This document shows, in pieces, positions 45,938 through 58,225 of a DNA stretch of 63,103 bases (its first letter is position 1; every line of letters begins with the position of its first letter). The position numbers and the translations under genes were made by a program. Location: the NCBI GenBank assembly GCA_002104905.1, contig MCFE01000519.1, positions 1 through 63,103 on the forward strand. The letters run 5' to 3'. The notes beneath the pieces were generated by a model, which had not been told where the DNA came from, ran no database searches, and saw only the letters and a list, made by a program, of their open reading frames with translations. This DNA comes from Basidiobolus meristosporus CBS 931.73. Taxonomy: Eukaryota; Basidiobolomycota; Basidiobolomycetes; Basidiobolales; Basidiobolaceae.

Positions 45938-47920
45938 GGTTGAATTGCAGTAAACCCAAGATTGCCTTACCATTTTATAGAAGTTTAATGTAACGAACTC
46001 TGAACTGTGTTACTAGCTCGAGTTCAGCAAGAACCCAGATATTCGGTGCCTAGTATGGAATATGGGGTTGATATAACATATATATACATGCCTTCGATGC
46101 CAAAAACCTAAATAGGCTAATTTATCCTACCCACCGTTCGGTTAGTGATTCATTCCAATTATATTATGGCTTATACTCAGATTATATATATAATGTATCG
46201 AGCCACAAGGGTACTCGACCTCAAGTAGTGGATGCATATACTGTCAATCAGTCCGATCTACCAGATACTGTTCTTAGTTGTCAGACAACTTCATGGCAAT
46301 TCGTTTATTCTCTTGATTGCCGCGGCTGGTCAGAATTGGAGGGTGGGCTTATGATGATGCGCGGGGGAGCAATCAGTACTTGGATAGTGTAAGCACTTTT
46401 TTAGTAGCCAAATAAGATGTGGCTACCACTGTATAGATGACACAAATATATATAGAATCCGCTTTTGGTTGGCACGAAGTATCGTAATACGGAACAAGCA
46501 AACGTAAGCGCAATGGTCAGGGCCTTGGTGTCGAATACCGTGGTTTGCTGCATTCATTGCTTACTAGTATCTGCCATTGCCTGAGTGGCTTTCTAGTATA
46601 ACTTTAGTGCGGAAAGCAGCAGATGTCCGATAGTCATGTTGAGGAATTTTAGATAAGATTGACCAGAAAGCTTGTTGACAATATATGCAGCCTGAGATCC
46701 TTCAGGCATGTGAGGTATAAAGCACGCAAAATTAGTACTTAAAGTGAAAGAGCAACACTTATAAGAGTAGAAGTAGAGCTTGAAGTATTCGAATGTACGT
46801 GATTTCAACAAATTACCTCGGTGTGAAATGGGTTATCAGTGGTAATACCTACTCCTACTCAACCAACATTTCATACCATTGGACTTAAATTTATCTATAG
46901 GTACAGCATTGGTAAGAAGTCATTCCACCTGTTAGAAGATGAAGAAGTTCAAAATACTTAAGGTTTATACTGTGATGCTTCAAAATGCGAAATAACTTTA
47001 GGTAACGACACAAGTGTACCCATTATGGACCAGAGTACTGAATATTTATCAAAGATCCTACCACTGTTTATGTCAAACCTTTCCAAAATGGGGAAATCAT
47101 GAAAATTGTTACTAGTGGTCTGGTGTTGTAGGATTCTAATACTCAAATGAGGCCTAAGAGGAGGTGCTTCCACCTCATAAAGTTATTCCATGAAGGTCTC
47201 TGGCTTTCAAGTATAATGAAATTCGTTGAGTCTATGGTATCATCAGAAAAGGTTACGAACTTTGAAGAGTCTATACCATCTCAAATATCGGTACACTATA
47301 GTGGTTACAATATACCAGCAACCTATATATATATATCAACATGCTCTAATATGGTCGCAGCCGCAACAAGCACCATGTGCGGATATCAGTTGAGACAGTC
47401 CGATTCAAATCAGTTTGATCAAACAATCTTCACTTCGATTAATTTCATTTTAGATGGTTAATTGATGACAAGTTGAATGTTTAAATATATGATTAAGAGA
47501 GCAGCGATAAAGATCTGAAAAACTGTAACGAGACAGAGTGACAATAAGCATTATTCCATCTGTTTGTATATTTCACAAGCACATGGAGTTTTCCTGGCTT
47601 CTCTGGGAAAAAACCAACATCAGTTGTTGCGTACTTTTCATTTATTCTCTACAGCAGATTAGGATGATTATGACATATATCTTGGCATTTTAATCAGCTT
47701 TTGGGTCACCACGTGTTGTTCTAGCTGTAGAGTTTAATTTGCTTATGTTGTCGTACTATGCTGTAGTAATGGATGAACAATGTGGGAAGAATGCTTGGAA
47801 TAAAGGAAACCAGTTTGGACAAAAGTTTCCCATAACACAGCACGACAATTGTATGGATGGAGTATTTTTCATGTACTAAGCCTGCTGGTGAGCTTCCAAG
47901 TTCCCAGAAATTTTAAGAAA
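45938..47920. other. 2-kb A/T-rich subtelomeric intergenic region
   Basis: No convincing gene. Contains an AT run at 46182-46193 and TATATATATATATC near 47324. Short frames (72, 71, 104 aa) show no composition or motif that supports coding. Confidence 0.4.
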
Positions 47921-47928
47921 TATAAAAG
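47921..47928 (+). promoter_or_regulatory. TATA box of the cysteine-rich peptide gene
   Basis: TATAAAAG, 64 bp before the ATG at 47992, in the same spacing as at other genes of the window. Confidence 0.55.
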
Positions 47929-47991
47929 ATGAGCATTGAGCAGTTGAAAGTATAACAAATTTATATCTTCTCTCTAGGCGTCTTCCGAAAG

Positions 47992-48159
47992 ATGAAACTA
48001 TCTGCTGCTACCCTTTTCGCTACTTTTGTTGCCCTGGCCACCGTGACTGCTGAGGCTACTCCAGTTCCTGGTAGTGACACTATTGAACCTCTTGCTTGCT
48101 GTGTCGAGTGGTGTGTTGATCAGAATAGGTGTTGCCATTGGAATGCTTGTCTTCCATGA
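47992..48159 (+). CDS. small secreted six-cysteine peptide
   Basis: A 55-aa protein too short for most gene finders. A clear signal peptide (MKLSAATLFATFVALATVTA) is followed by a short Pro/acidic stretch (EATPVPGSDTIEPLA) and a compact mature end with cysteines in the pattern CC-x3-C-x5-CC-x4-C, ending ACLP. The even number of cysteines and the spacing suggest three disulfides in about 20 residues. TATA box, ATG and stop are all in place. Such peptides in fungi include effectors, antimicrobial peptides and signalling or mating peptides; I do not recognise this one and make no claim of toxicity. No paralogue is seen in the window. Confidence 0.68.
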   Translation: MKLSAATLFATFVALATVTAEATPVPGSDTIEPLACCVEWCVDQNRCCHWNACLP

Positions 48160-49280
48160 ATCAAGCTGTCAAATTAACAAACGGACCCTTGTGGCAGATT
48201 GTTTGAAGCGCAATAATGTTTGCTGAACCCAAATAGTGGTAAAATCTGAAACAACCGGTATGAAAATCCCAATATTTAAAAGTTACACTTACTGAAAGAT
48301 GAGAAGACACGCAAAGAATAGCAATTACAACATGAGCGAGTATCTATCGGATACAAAGTGTTGGATTATTTCTAATAAAACTATCAGGCATAATGTGTTT
48401 ACAGTAGTGATGCACAAAGCAAGCGGTGCTAGGAACTTCATGGGATTTGGAACAATTGGGTGAAAGTATGGTTTTACATCAAAGTATTTGAGAACTCTGT
48501 ACGTCTTAATTACTTGCAATGCCAAATTGATTGTAGATATATTGAATCTCTAAAGTCCTCATTTACAACCACTTTTTTGTAAGCATTGTTGTGAGAGAGC
48601 TAACACTCTCAAATCCAGAATATTTTTTTGGCTTCTCAAGTGCTTCTCTCCGAGGATGAGGTAAGTAATGAAGTAGGGTTGATTACCTCAACAACCACAA
48701 TTCCCAAGAGCCTCATAGACTTGAGCCTCATATTGGGGACATGCGAGTGCTTGCACAGAGAGGCTAGTTACAGTAGCATGGATACTGCACCAGGTAGGGA
48801 ATCCCCGTAAGCAGAGTGCGCAGCAGATTTAACAATGAAAGTCTAAAACCGAAGCAAGAAACAGGTTTTGCGGATACGCATCTTTGAGTACTCTTTGGCA
48901 CATTCACATTCGAATCGTGTATTGCTTTTTATTTCCCACGAAAAACCTAAATCACAGGGTACGATAGGTCATTTACATATTCTCCTACCAACCTCCACAT
49001 ATATATGCAGAAACAACTTCGGCTTGACAATGGCATTGACAGTTACACTTATACGTATACTTTTGGTCAATTTACGGAGTTACCAGCACATTCCTGTGTT
49101 ACAATAAATAATAATAAAGCCTCGGCTGGTATATCCTTGGCAATAGGAAGAAAATACCACTAATGATGTAAATGCTAATTGTCTTCCGCTTTGGTATTGA
49201 TTTTTACCTGTCTCTTGCCCAATTGCTATAATCTACTTAAGAATTGTTCATTTCTAATTTACTTCGCCCAACAAATACTT
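48160..49280. other. A/T-rich intergenic region before the repeat block
   Basis: About 1.1 kb with no recognised gene; frames of 60-79 aa are without motifs. Confidence 0.35.
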
Positions 49281-50335
49281 TATATCACTGGCAAACGTTT
49301 TATTCCACGCTACATTTCGAATCAATACAATCGATACATTGGCTTTTCATCTGCGGTCTGGCGTTCAGAGATGATCGGAAACGAGACGGAAGTCAAGTGC
49401 GCATAGCAACCACTTTGCAGAATGGTGGGCTCCAAATGCAAGGCTGAGTGGCGGAGACCTTGTAGGCGGAATAATCGGCTTAACGGTGAGGCTTTTGGAG
49501 AGTGGAAAGTAGTACAATGTTCATCAGTTGACAGCCGTCCTTTTATACAGCATTCTTCGGTATTGATTTATCCACTCTTTACATATTGCGTAATGAGCTA
49601 CCGGATCCATACACCAGGGTACTGGCTGGCAGTATTCCGGTGGTACTTCGGAGTCAGTCACTTCACTCCAAGCATCTCGAGCCATTTCTAATCTCGCAAT
49701 CTTCCCTATTTGGACTAGTGACTGTGTAGTATTAATTCCAGATTAAGCGGTATCAAATCCGCGAGAATGTACCTTGGTCCACAAAAGGTCATAGATAGTC
49801 TATTTGTTGCATACTATCTAATACTAGAATACACCGGTGCCCCATTGACAGAATGAGCGTACCTTACCTAACGGGCAAATTAGACCCTGGCCTCAAGGAG
49901 TGTCTGTGATTGGACCTACTTGTCCGCCAAATTCAGATGCCTTCGATCTATACAGAACATTTCAAAGAATATGACTTGCCCTCGTTAAATTACACTTGTC
50001 CTCACGCAAGGGGACAGATAGTAACTGAAGAAGTATATTTTTGGCGTGATCAGGTAAGTAGATAGGTGATAGTAACCATTTTTATGGATATACCGGATTC
50101 GAATTTAGGAGCACAACAACAGGGCTAGATGGAATGTGCGACCCGTAAAATCTCCGTAAATTTTCTGACAGACCTGGAACTCGGCTTCGGAAAATATGAT
50201 TTGATATTGTTAAGTATAAAGACAACAACAACCAATACTTCAAAAAATTCGTGTGATAATTCCACTATTCGGGATCTAAGCGTATGCTCTTAATTAAATC
50301 AATGATCGTTTGATATTACGCTTTGTTGCTGCCAA
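49281..50335. repeat. subtelomeric repeat, type 1 unit, copy R1
   Basis: Most complete copy of a ~1.05-kb unit. Its left part holds, on the minus strand, GTATAAAAGG (about 49548-49539), an ATG at 49524, a 14-codon frame starting MNIVLLST, and AATAAA (49303-49298). That gives a possible short transcript of about 250 nt. The right part contains TCAGTCACTTCACTCCAAGC and a GGGACAGATAGTAACTGAAG word that recur in other copies. No long conserved frame exists, so coding is unproven. Confidence 0.75.
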
Positions 50336-51110
50336 ATCCCTAATATTACGCTTTGTTGCCAATTCTCTACCCAGGAGTTACTGGTGCGAGTATTCCAGCA
50401 GTACTTCAGAGGTTTTCACCTCACTCCAAGCATCTTGAGCCACTCCATTCTCACAATCTTTCCTTAATTGGGACAGTAGCTATGGACGGTTGGCAGCAGA
50501 TTTAGCCGCATCAAATCCCGGAAAACATACCTTTGCCCCAAACAATCGTAGATTATCCGTTTTTTGAGTACTATGTAATACAAGATTGTGCTGGGGCCGC
50601 GTTGATGTGTATACGGCTTAACGATAAAAACCAAAGGAGGGTTTGAAGATATATGAGCAAGAAATAAACGCTGTGGAAGCGTCCAGCTGTTTCGATTTAT
50701 CAGATTTGGGATATCAAAGATCCTAATTGGTAGAGCCTGACATGACTATTAAGATAGAGATTAGTAGAATGTGCAGGACCTGGATTTCGCTCTGGCTGAT
50801 GTTAAGAATTAAAAAGTAAAAACCAATGTTTTTGAAACATGGAGGGTGTATTCCACTGTTCTATATCGAGCCGTTTGGTCGAGCCGTTTGGTTCTCTGAT
50901 TAGACATTATTTTTATTATTACAGAGTCATCAAAAGTTGGTTGGATTCACTGCCATACCGTAAGCCATTAATCGGGGTCACTGTTGACATTTTTAGTATA
51001 GTGAAAAAATGAATTATCACCAGGACGTAAAAACTCTTTTTTACTTCCTATGCTTTTGACCCATATTCAAGCACTGGCTTAGTATGTGCCAGTACCCTCA
51101 ACAAGCAAAA
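50336..51110. repeat. subtelomeric repeat, type 2 unit, copy 1
   Basis: Starts with a diverged form of the TTCACTCCAAGCATCT block, then CTTTCCTTAATTGGGACAGT and GGGGCCGCGTTGATGTG. The same order recurs at 56475-57320. Together with R1 it forms a ~1.85-kb higher-order unit. Confidence 0.7.
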
Positions 51111-51139
51111 TACAAAAATATCATCGGTATGCTTTTTAT

Positions 51140-52340
51140 TCCGTTTCACAATTCTCATCAATACAATCGATACATTGGCTTTTCATCTGCGGTCTGGCGT
51201 TCAGAGATGATCGGAAACGAGACGGAAGTCAAGTGCGCATAGCAACCACTTTGCAGAATGGTGAGCTCCAGATGCAAGGCTGAGTGGCGGAGACCTTGTA
51301 GGCGGAATAATCGGCTTAACGGTGAGGCTTTTGGAGAGTGGAAAGTAGTACAATGTTCATCATTTGACAGCCGTCCTTTTATACAGCATTCTTCGGTATT
51401 GATTTATCCACTCTTTACATATTGCGTAATGAGCTGCCGGATCCATACACCAGGGTACTGGCTGGCAGTATTCCGGTGGTACTTCGGAGTCAGTCACTTC
51501 ACTCCAAGCATCTCGAGCCATTTCTAATTCTCGCAATCTTCCCTACTTTGAACCAGTAACTGTGTAGCATTGATTCCGGATTAAGCCGCATCAACCCCGG
51601 GAGAATATACCTTGGGCCATGCACAGCCGTAGATAATCCATTCGTCGCGTACTACCTAACATAAGAATATACCGGTGCCTCATCGATGGGAACATGTGCT
51701 GGCTTCGACGAAAATATCAAAACATCTATGATTCTCAACCAAACCTGGTAGCTGGAGATTAATACAGAACACTGCCAAGTGCAAGACTCATATTTAAATC
51801 AGATCTAGCCTCCCAAATGGTGCTGATAATAACTAAAGGAGAATTTGAGGACATAGGTGCAAAAAACTCACGCAGTGGATATACCACATTTGGGATATCA
51901 AGATCACCACCAAAACTCCTAGTTAGTAGAGACTGACATGTCAACCACGACGATAGAGACTAATGGAATGTGCGATTTGGCCTCCAGAACGGTGTGGCAA
52001 TGGTTGATATTACGAATTAAAAGAAAAGACCAATGTTTTTAAAACTTGAAGCGTGAATACCATTGTTCTATATCGAGCCGTTTTGTTCCATGATTACATA
52101 TTATTTCATATGGCTTTAGCAACATACGAAGGTTGCCATACCGTAAACCAATTATCTAGCATATGGATGATATTGTAAATAAGTGATTTGTCTGAGAATA
52201 TAAAAACACTTTGTTCATGGAAAACCAAATTCTCGCTGTTTTCTGTTGTATCGATTTCTTTCCATCCCGTGGATCCAAGTTGAAGAATGTAGCTAGGGAC
52301 TTTCCATCCTCAGACTTTAGCTTAGTATGTCCCAGCTCGT
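51140..52340. repeat. type 1 unit copy R2 with attached type 2-like part
   Basis: 51160-51620 is almost identical to 49318-49780 by eye (a handful of differences), including the minus-strand TATA, ATG and leader. From about 51820 it carries the AACTAAAGGAGAATTTGAGG block of the type 2 unit. It is the most recent duplicate in the block. Confidence 0.75.
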
Positions 52341-52364
52341 TCAATAAACAAAATACAAAAATAT

Positions 52365-53240
52365 CACTGGTAAACGTTTTATTCCGTGTTACATTTCGAA
52401 TCATCTACGGCCCGGTGTTCAGAGATATTCTGACATGTATCCGGAAGTCAAGTGAGCATAGCAACTCCTTTGCAGAATGGTGCAAGGCTGGGTAGCGGAG
52501 ACCCTGTAGGCGGAATATTCGGCTTAACGGTGAGGCTTTTGGAGAGTGGAAAGTAGTACAAGGATCATGTATTTGACAGCCGTCTTTTTATACTGCATTC
52601 TTCGGTATTGATTTATCCACCCTTGACATGTTGCATCATAGGCTGCCGGATCTATACTGCAGGATTGTTGTACTCAGCACTCCAGTGGTACTTTGGAGTC
52701 AGTCACTTCACTCCAAGCATCTCGAGCCATTTCTATTTTCGCAATCTTCCCTATTTGCACTAGTTACCGTGTGGTGTTGAGTCCAGATTAAGCGGCATCA
52801 AATCCGGGAGAATATACCATGGCCCACAAAAGGTCATAGATAGTCTATTTGTTGCATACTATCTAATACTAGAATATACCTATGTTATGGTTAAATTAGA
52901 CCCAGGCTTCAGAGGCCATTTGTGATTGGACCTACTTGTCCGCCGAATTCAGATGCCTTCGATCTATACAGAACATTTCAAAAAATAAGACTTGCTCTCC
53001 CACAAAGGTACAGATAGTAGCTGTAGAAGTATATTAGGTACAGATAGTAGCTGTAGAAGTATATTTATAGCTTGATCTGGTAAGTAGATTGGTGATAGAC
53101 GCCCACACTACGGAAAGGAACTAGATAGAATGTGCGGTCCGGTTAGTTTTCTGCCAGACCTAGAACTCGGCTTCGGAGAATAAGATTTAGAATTAAACAG
53201 AAATGCTAATGCTTTTGAAACTTGGAAAGTGAGTTCCATT
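52365..53240. repeat. type 1 unit copy R3
   Basis: Same order as R1 with more changes: TATAAAAA (minus strand, near 52590), an ATG in the same place (frame MILVLLST), and AATAAA near 52380. It contains an internal 29-bp tandem duplication, GGTACAGATAGTAGCTGTAG at 53008 and again at 53037. Confidence 0.7.
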
Positions 53241-53499
53241 GCTCTATATCAAACCGCCTGGATCAAATACTACTTCATATGGCTTGAGCAATATACAGAG
53301 TCTCCTAAAGTGCACACGTAAACAATAATCTGATGAAGAAATATATCGTGGAAATGTATTCTTCGGAGGAGGTAATAGCATGTAGCTAGTGGGGAATCAA
53401 ATTTGTTGTTTCTGTGAGATCGATTCTTCCATGCGTGGACCAAGCAAGAATTTAGCACTTGACTCTCGAACTTTAGCTTCGTATGTGCAGTAAGTTCAT

Positions 53500-54140
53500 A
53501 ACAAATATCACTGTTAACATTTATTCCGCGTTACATTTCGATCAGTACAGTGATTATATGATCATCATCTACGCCAGTGTCAGAGATATCTGACTGAATC
53601 GAAGTCAAGTAGCATAGCAACCCTTTGCGAATGGTGAGCACAGACACAATGTTGGGTGCGGAGACTGTAGCGGATATCGCTAGCGTGAGGCTTTGGAAGT
53701 GGAAGTATACATGTTGTCAGCAACACTCTCTTTATAGTGCATGTATGGCAAGAATGATCAACCTTGCATGTGGCATCATGGGATGAAAATCTTCGTTCCG
53801 GGGTTCTGGCCAAAGACCTTTTAGCGGCACTGTAGAGTCGGTAGCTGCACTGCTTTGTAGAATATCTACACTCACAGAACGGTATTGATAGTACCAGAAT
53901 AAGCATTTTGCTTTATAATCCGTATCTGCGGATTGTTGAGACAAACCAATACTATGAGGTGTCCATATTCTCCGATCCATCATATTTGGTATATCAAGGT
54001 TACCATGGAAATACCCGATTTGACTTGATTATGATGGTAATTGCCAAGATTAGAATAGAAGGTATGTGCGGCCCCTCCAATTATTGAAGGAATAAGAATT
54101 CATCCTCCAAAAATAAGATTTGGCCATCGCTGATGATAGC
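53500..54140. repeat. type 1 unit copy R4, strongly decayed
   Basis: Recognisable words (CACCATTCGCAAAGGGTTGC and TATAAAGAGAG on the minus strand) remain, but with many single-base losses relative to other copies. Confidence 0.55.
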
Positions 54141-55454
54141 TGTGGAGAAAATAGCAATCTTCTTGGGCTTGGCATGCGAATTCCATTATTCTGAATCTAG
54201 GCATCGCAATCCCCAATTAAATCATTAATCGTTCGATTGTATATCCCTTTTAAGCACTAGGTAGTTGCACTTGCATCCATGTTGTCAGTTTCACAACAAT
54301 AATATTGATTATGGTGGATATTCCTGCTTTGAATAGCAAACCTCTCAAGATATCAGAGAGCACCTGGTAAATCCTTCTCTTTGTGCAAACCTGGACTTCA
54401 AAACCACCATCGTGCAACCCATAAAAATTGTTTCAAAGCCGCATTATTATTCCCTGCTGTGTTTTGTTCATTGGAATATTTTTGGGTATTCAGACAAACA
54501 AAAAGAGCACATTTCTGCAGGCATCATTGGTGTTCAGCTTACGTCATGTTAGCGGTTGCTCTACTGCAGTTCGTTGCTAATAGATTGCTACAAAAAAGCT
54601 TTGTCAATTGTTTTTATAGCAGTGAAAGTGTCGGGAACTTGTCAATCTTAACATTGTCAACCTCCATCTAGCCCTCCATTCTCTCCGCCTATGGACCTTG
54701 TGCACATGGCCCTAAAATAGCATATCTGACGGAGTATCTAGAATATTCAAAGATCCTTGATATCCTTTATTTGTATAAACGAAACTGTATCAAGATTGTT
54801 CCTTGGTCATACCCATGGAATATTTATTAAAGACTACTATCTCCCTCCACCTGTGTCTCAGATTTGTATCTTGTATTGGCAACAAGCAGGTTAATACAGT
54901 GAGTACTCCTCAGTGATAGCAACCGTATCAGTATCGCAACTATATGTCAACAGCCTTGTCTTTCTACGAAATTAAGCACACTGATTTACAATTGGTGGAC
55001 TACATAGCAACTGGCGGTACATTGCAGAGTTCTTATAACCTCGTGAGGTTTTATCTAAAAATGTAGATTTCCAAGTCTCGGTACTGCCAACGAGGTTAAT
55101 AATTGTTTGCTACTCCAAATCCTGGTTTATTAATGTTGTATATATTTAGTTTACACATAAAACACAACATACAGAGTCGTTCAGAAATCAACTATTGGCT
55201 GGATTCACTGTTATACCATAAACCAATAATCGGGTAAACGGGTGATACAAAACTGCGTATTTTCAATATGGTGGCAATAAAATTTTCTGTGGACGTAAAA
55301 ATACGTTGTTAATGGCACACTAAACTGTCGTTGGTTTCAGTGGGTCCAATTTTTCCCCTTGTCTTTGGCTCAAGCTCAGGAGTCTATCGAGGGACTTTTC
55401 ATCCGCAAACTTTAGTTTAGAATATGCCAGTACGCCCAATAAACAAAATACAAA
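54141..55454. other. A/T-rich region between repeat copies
   Basis: 1.3 kb with no gene recognised; a 96-aa frame at 54381-54671 has no family features. From about 55090 fragments of the type 2 tail recur (ACCATAAACCAATAATCGGG). Confidence 0.35.
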
Positions 55455-56450
55455 ATATCACTGGTAAGCGTTTTATTCCGTGTTACATTTCTTATCAATA
55501 CAACGATTATATTGACTCATCATCTACAGCCCGGTGTTCAGAGATATTCTGACATGAGTCGCAAGTCAAGGGAGCATAGCAACCACTTTGCGGAATGGCG
55601 AACTCCAGATACAAGGCTGAGTAGTGAAGACTTAGTAGGCGGAAAAATCGGCTTAACGGCGAGGCTGTTGGAAAGTGGAAAGTAGTACAATGTTCATCAG
55701 TTGACAGCCTTCCTTTTATATGGTTTTCCGGTGGTACTTGGGAGTCGGTCACTTCACTCCAAGCATCTTAAGCCATTTTCATTTCCGCAATCTTCCCTAA
55801 TTTGGACCAGAAACTGTGTAGTGTTGATTCCAGACTAAGCTGCTTCAACTCCGGGAGAATGTACCTTGGCCCACAAAAAGCCATAGATAGTCCATCTGCT
55901 GTATTCTATTTTACACTAGAATATATCGATGCCCCATTGATAGAATGAGCGCACCTTAGTAACGGGCAAGCTAGACCCTGGCATCAAGGAAAAATGGAAA
56001 TACTATTTGTGATTGGACTAACTTGTCTGCTAAATTCAGATGTTTTTGATCTATACAGAACATTTCACAGAATATGACTTGCCGTCATTAAATTAAACTT
56101 GTCCTCACGCAAGGGGACAGATGGTACCTGAAGAAGTGAATTTGTGGCATGATCAGGTAAATAGATAGGCGATAGAAGCCTTTACTATGGCAGTGTCCTT
56201 TTTTGTGGATATAACGGACTTAATATATCAAGAATGAAAAATATACATCCTTCACAAAGATCAACAATGGGGCTAGATGAAGTGTGCGGCCCATTAGTTT
56301 TCTGCCAGACCTGGAACCTGGCTTGGGAAATATGATTTGATTATGCATGATGTTAGGTACAAAGACAACAACCAATAACTTAACCGATTTGAGTGATAAT
56401 TCCACTATTCAGAGTCTAAGCGTAATGCTCTTAATTGAAGCAATGATAGG
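55455..56450. repeat. type 1 unit copy R5
   Basis: Same order as R1, including AATAAA (minus strand, near 55475), ATG near 55703 and the CTCACGCAAGGGGACAGATG block near 56104. A ~45-bp stretch between the TATA region and GGTGGTACTTGGGAGTCGGT is deleted. Confidence 0.7.
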
Positions 56451-57330
56451 TTGATGATATGCTTTGTTGCTGCCAAATCGCCTCTCAGGTGTTACAACTG
56501 AGAGTATTCCAGTAGTACCTCAGAGTTTGTCACTTCACTCCAAGCATCTTGAGCCATCTCCATTTTCACAATCTTTCCTTAATTGGGACAGTGGCTATGG
56601 AGTGTTGGCTGCAGATTTAGCCTCATCAAATCCCGGAGAATATATATCAGCCCCCAAACAGCCTAGATTATGCGCTTGTTGAGTACTCTATAATACAAGA
56701 CTATGTCGGGGCCGCGTTGATGTGTACACGGTGCACTGATAATAACTAAAGGAGGATTTGAAGACATAGGAGCAAGAAATAACCGCTGTGGAATTGTCCA
56801 GCTGATTAGATATACCAGATTTGGGATATTAAGATTAGCACCAACGACCCTAGTTAATAGAGATCGACATGTCAACCACCAAGATGAGGATTAATGGAAT
56901 GTGCTGTGCGGTAGTTCGTTGAAGGACCTGGATTTGGCCAGGACTGATATTAAGAATTACAAAGAAAAGACCAATGTTTTTATAACGGGGGCTGTGTATT
57001 CCACTGTTCTATATGATATGGCTTTAGCAACATACAACCTTGTGCTGAAACCACCTAAAATCACCTGTTGATTGGACTCACCACCATGCCATAAACCAAT
57101 AATCAGGCACACGGGTGATAGGAAATTGCGTATTTTCAATATAATGGCAATGAATGATACAGCGTAAGAACTCAATGTCAATGAAAAACAAACTCACGTT
57201 GTTTTCTGGGAGACCAATTGCTTCTCATGCTTTTGATCCAGATTCAAACATCAAGCAAGGTACTTTCAATTCTGAGACGTTGGCTTAGTATGTGCCAGTA
57301 CGTTCAATAAACAGAATACAAATATCACAA
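56451..57330. repeat. type 2 unit, copy 2
   Basis: Matches 50336-51110 in order and sequence words (CTTTCCTTAATTGGGACAGT, GGGGCCGCGTTGATGTG), so 55455-57330 is a second copy of the higher-order unit at 49281-51110. Confidence 0.7.
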
Positions 57331-57520
57331 TTAAACTTTTTATTCTGTTACGTTTCTCATCATCTACGGCCTGGTGTTCAGTGTTAATCTGTCATGAATT
57401 CGAAGTCAAGTAAGCATGGCTACCACTTTGCAGGATGGTGAGCTCCAGATGCAAGGTTGAGTAGCGGAGACCTTGTAGACGGAATATTCGGCCTAACAGT
57501 GAGGCCTAATATTTGGACTA
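57331..57520. repeat. type 1 unit copy R6, truncated
   Basis: Begins like other type 1 units (CATCTACGGCCTGGTGTTCA) but stops after the GGCCTAACAGTGAGGCC word, where unique sequence of the cysteine-rich gene begins. Confidence 0.6.
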
Positions 57521-57601
57521 TCTAGACATAGGCAGTTTATTAACATTCACTCGAACTCAAAGCTACAAGCATGCAATGGAAAATGGTGCTGCAAAATAAA
57601 C

Positions 57602-58225
57602 CTAGTGTGGAATGGTTCCTAAGCCTGATATAGAGCCATACTGATAACCACCTCCAGGTACCGAAGTGGCTCCATAATTAGCACTCATCATCTTATTCTC
57701 TGGTGACAAACCATCTGCCATACCGGACTCCATTTCGATTGCCCTGTCACCTTTACCACAAGTTGAGCGGCAGTAGTGATGATCGCTCAGACAGGCGTTC
57801 TTGCAAAATGGATCACCAGCACACTTTGGCGTGCAGCTTCGTAGAGTTATGGAGCATTCTCGGTGATAATTGGCACATTCTTTGCTTCTTGCTCCCGGCA
57901 TGGGCCCTAATTTCTGCAAGGGAGAGTAGTACTGTCGCAACTTATCATAGCCCATATCTGCTCCCCCTCCGCCACTTTGGCCTTGCTCATCTCCGGAGTA
58001 TCTGTCACCTTTACCACAAGTTGAAAGGCACTTATGGTAGTAACCATGACACTTGGAGGCGCAAAACTGGTCACCCTGGCACAAAGGTAGGCAGCTTTGA
58101 CGGGCAAGCGCACAACGATGATGAAATTGGGCACACTCGGGAGTCTTTGCGCCAGGCATTGGTGGTAATCTGTTTGCATCTATGGTAGTCAATGCCAGGA
58201 AAGCAACCAGTAGTGCAAATATCAT
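57602..58225 (-). CDS. secreted protein with two eight-cysteine modules
   Basis: 207 aa from the ATG at 58225, which starts a signal peptide (MIFALLVAFLALTTIDA); the frame is open 44 codons further up. Two repeats follow. Module 1 has cysteines at 31, 38, 45, 49, 55, 59, 66, 70, and module 2 at 117, 124, 131, 135, 141, 145, 152, 156, with the same spacing 7-7-4-6-4-7-4. Each is preceded by PMPGA(K/R) and closed by CGKGDR. A Gly/Ser-rich hinge (DEQGQSGGGGADMGY) separates them, and the end is Gly/Ser/Tyr-rich. I recognise no family; it could be a cell-wall protein, adhesin or effector. Confidence 0.75.
   Translation of the reverse strand: MIFALLVAFLALTTIDANRLPPMPGAKTPECAQFHHRCALARQSCLPLCQGDQFCASKCHGYYHKCLSTCGKGDRYSGDEQGQSGGGGADMGYDKLRQYYSPLQKLGPMPGARSKECANYHRECSITLRSCTPKCAGDPFCKNACLSDHHYCRSTCGKGDRAIEMESGMADGLSPENKMMSANYGATSVPGGGYQYGSISGLGTIPH

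Noticed and set aside
47147-47461. 104-aa frame in the A/T-rich subtelomere
   Set aside because: Low-complexity mixed composition, no signal peptide or motif, and no TATA box in place.
54381-54671. 96-aa frame in the repeat block
   Set aside because: Not preserved in other repeat copies and without recognisable features; likely chance.
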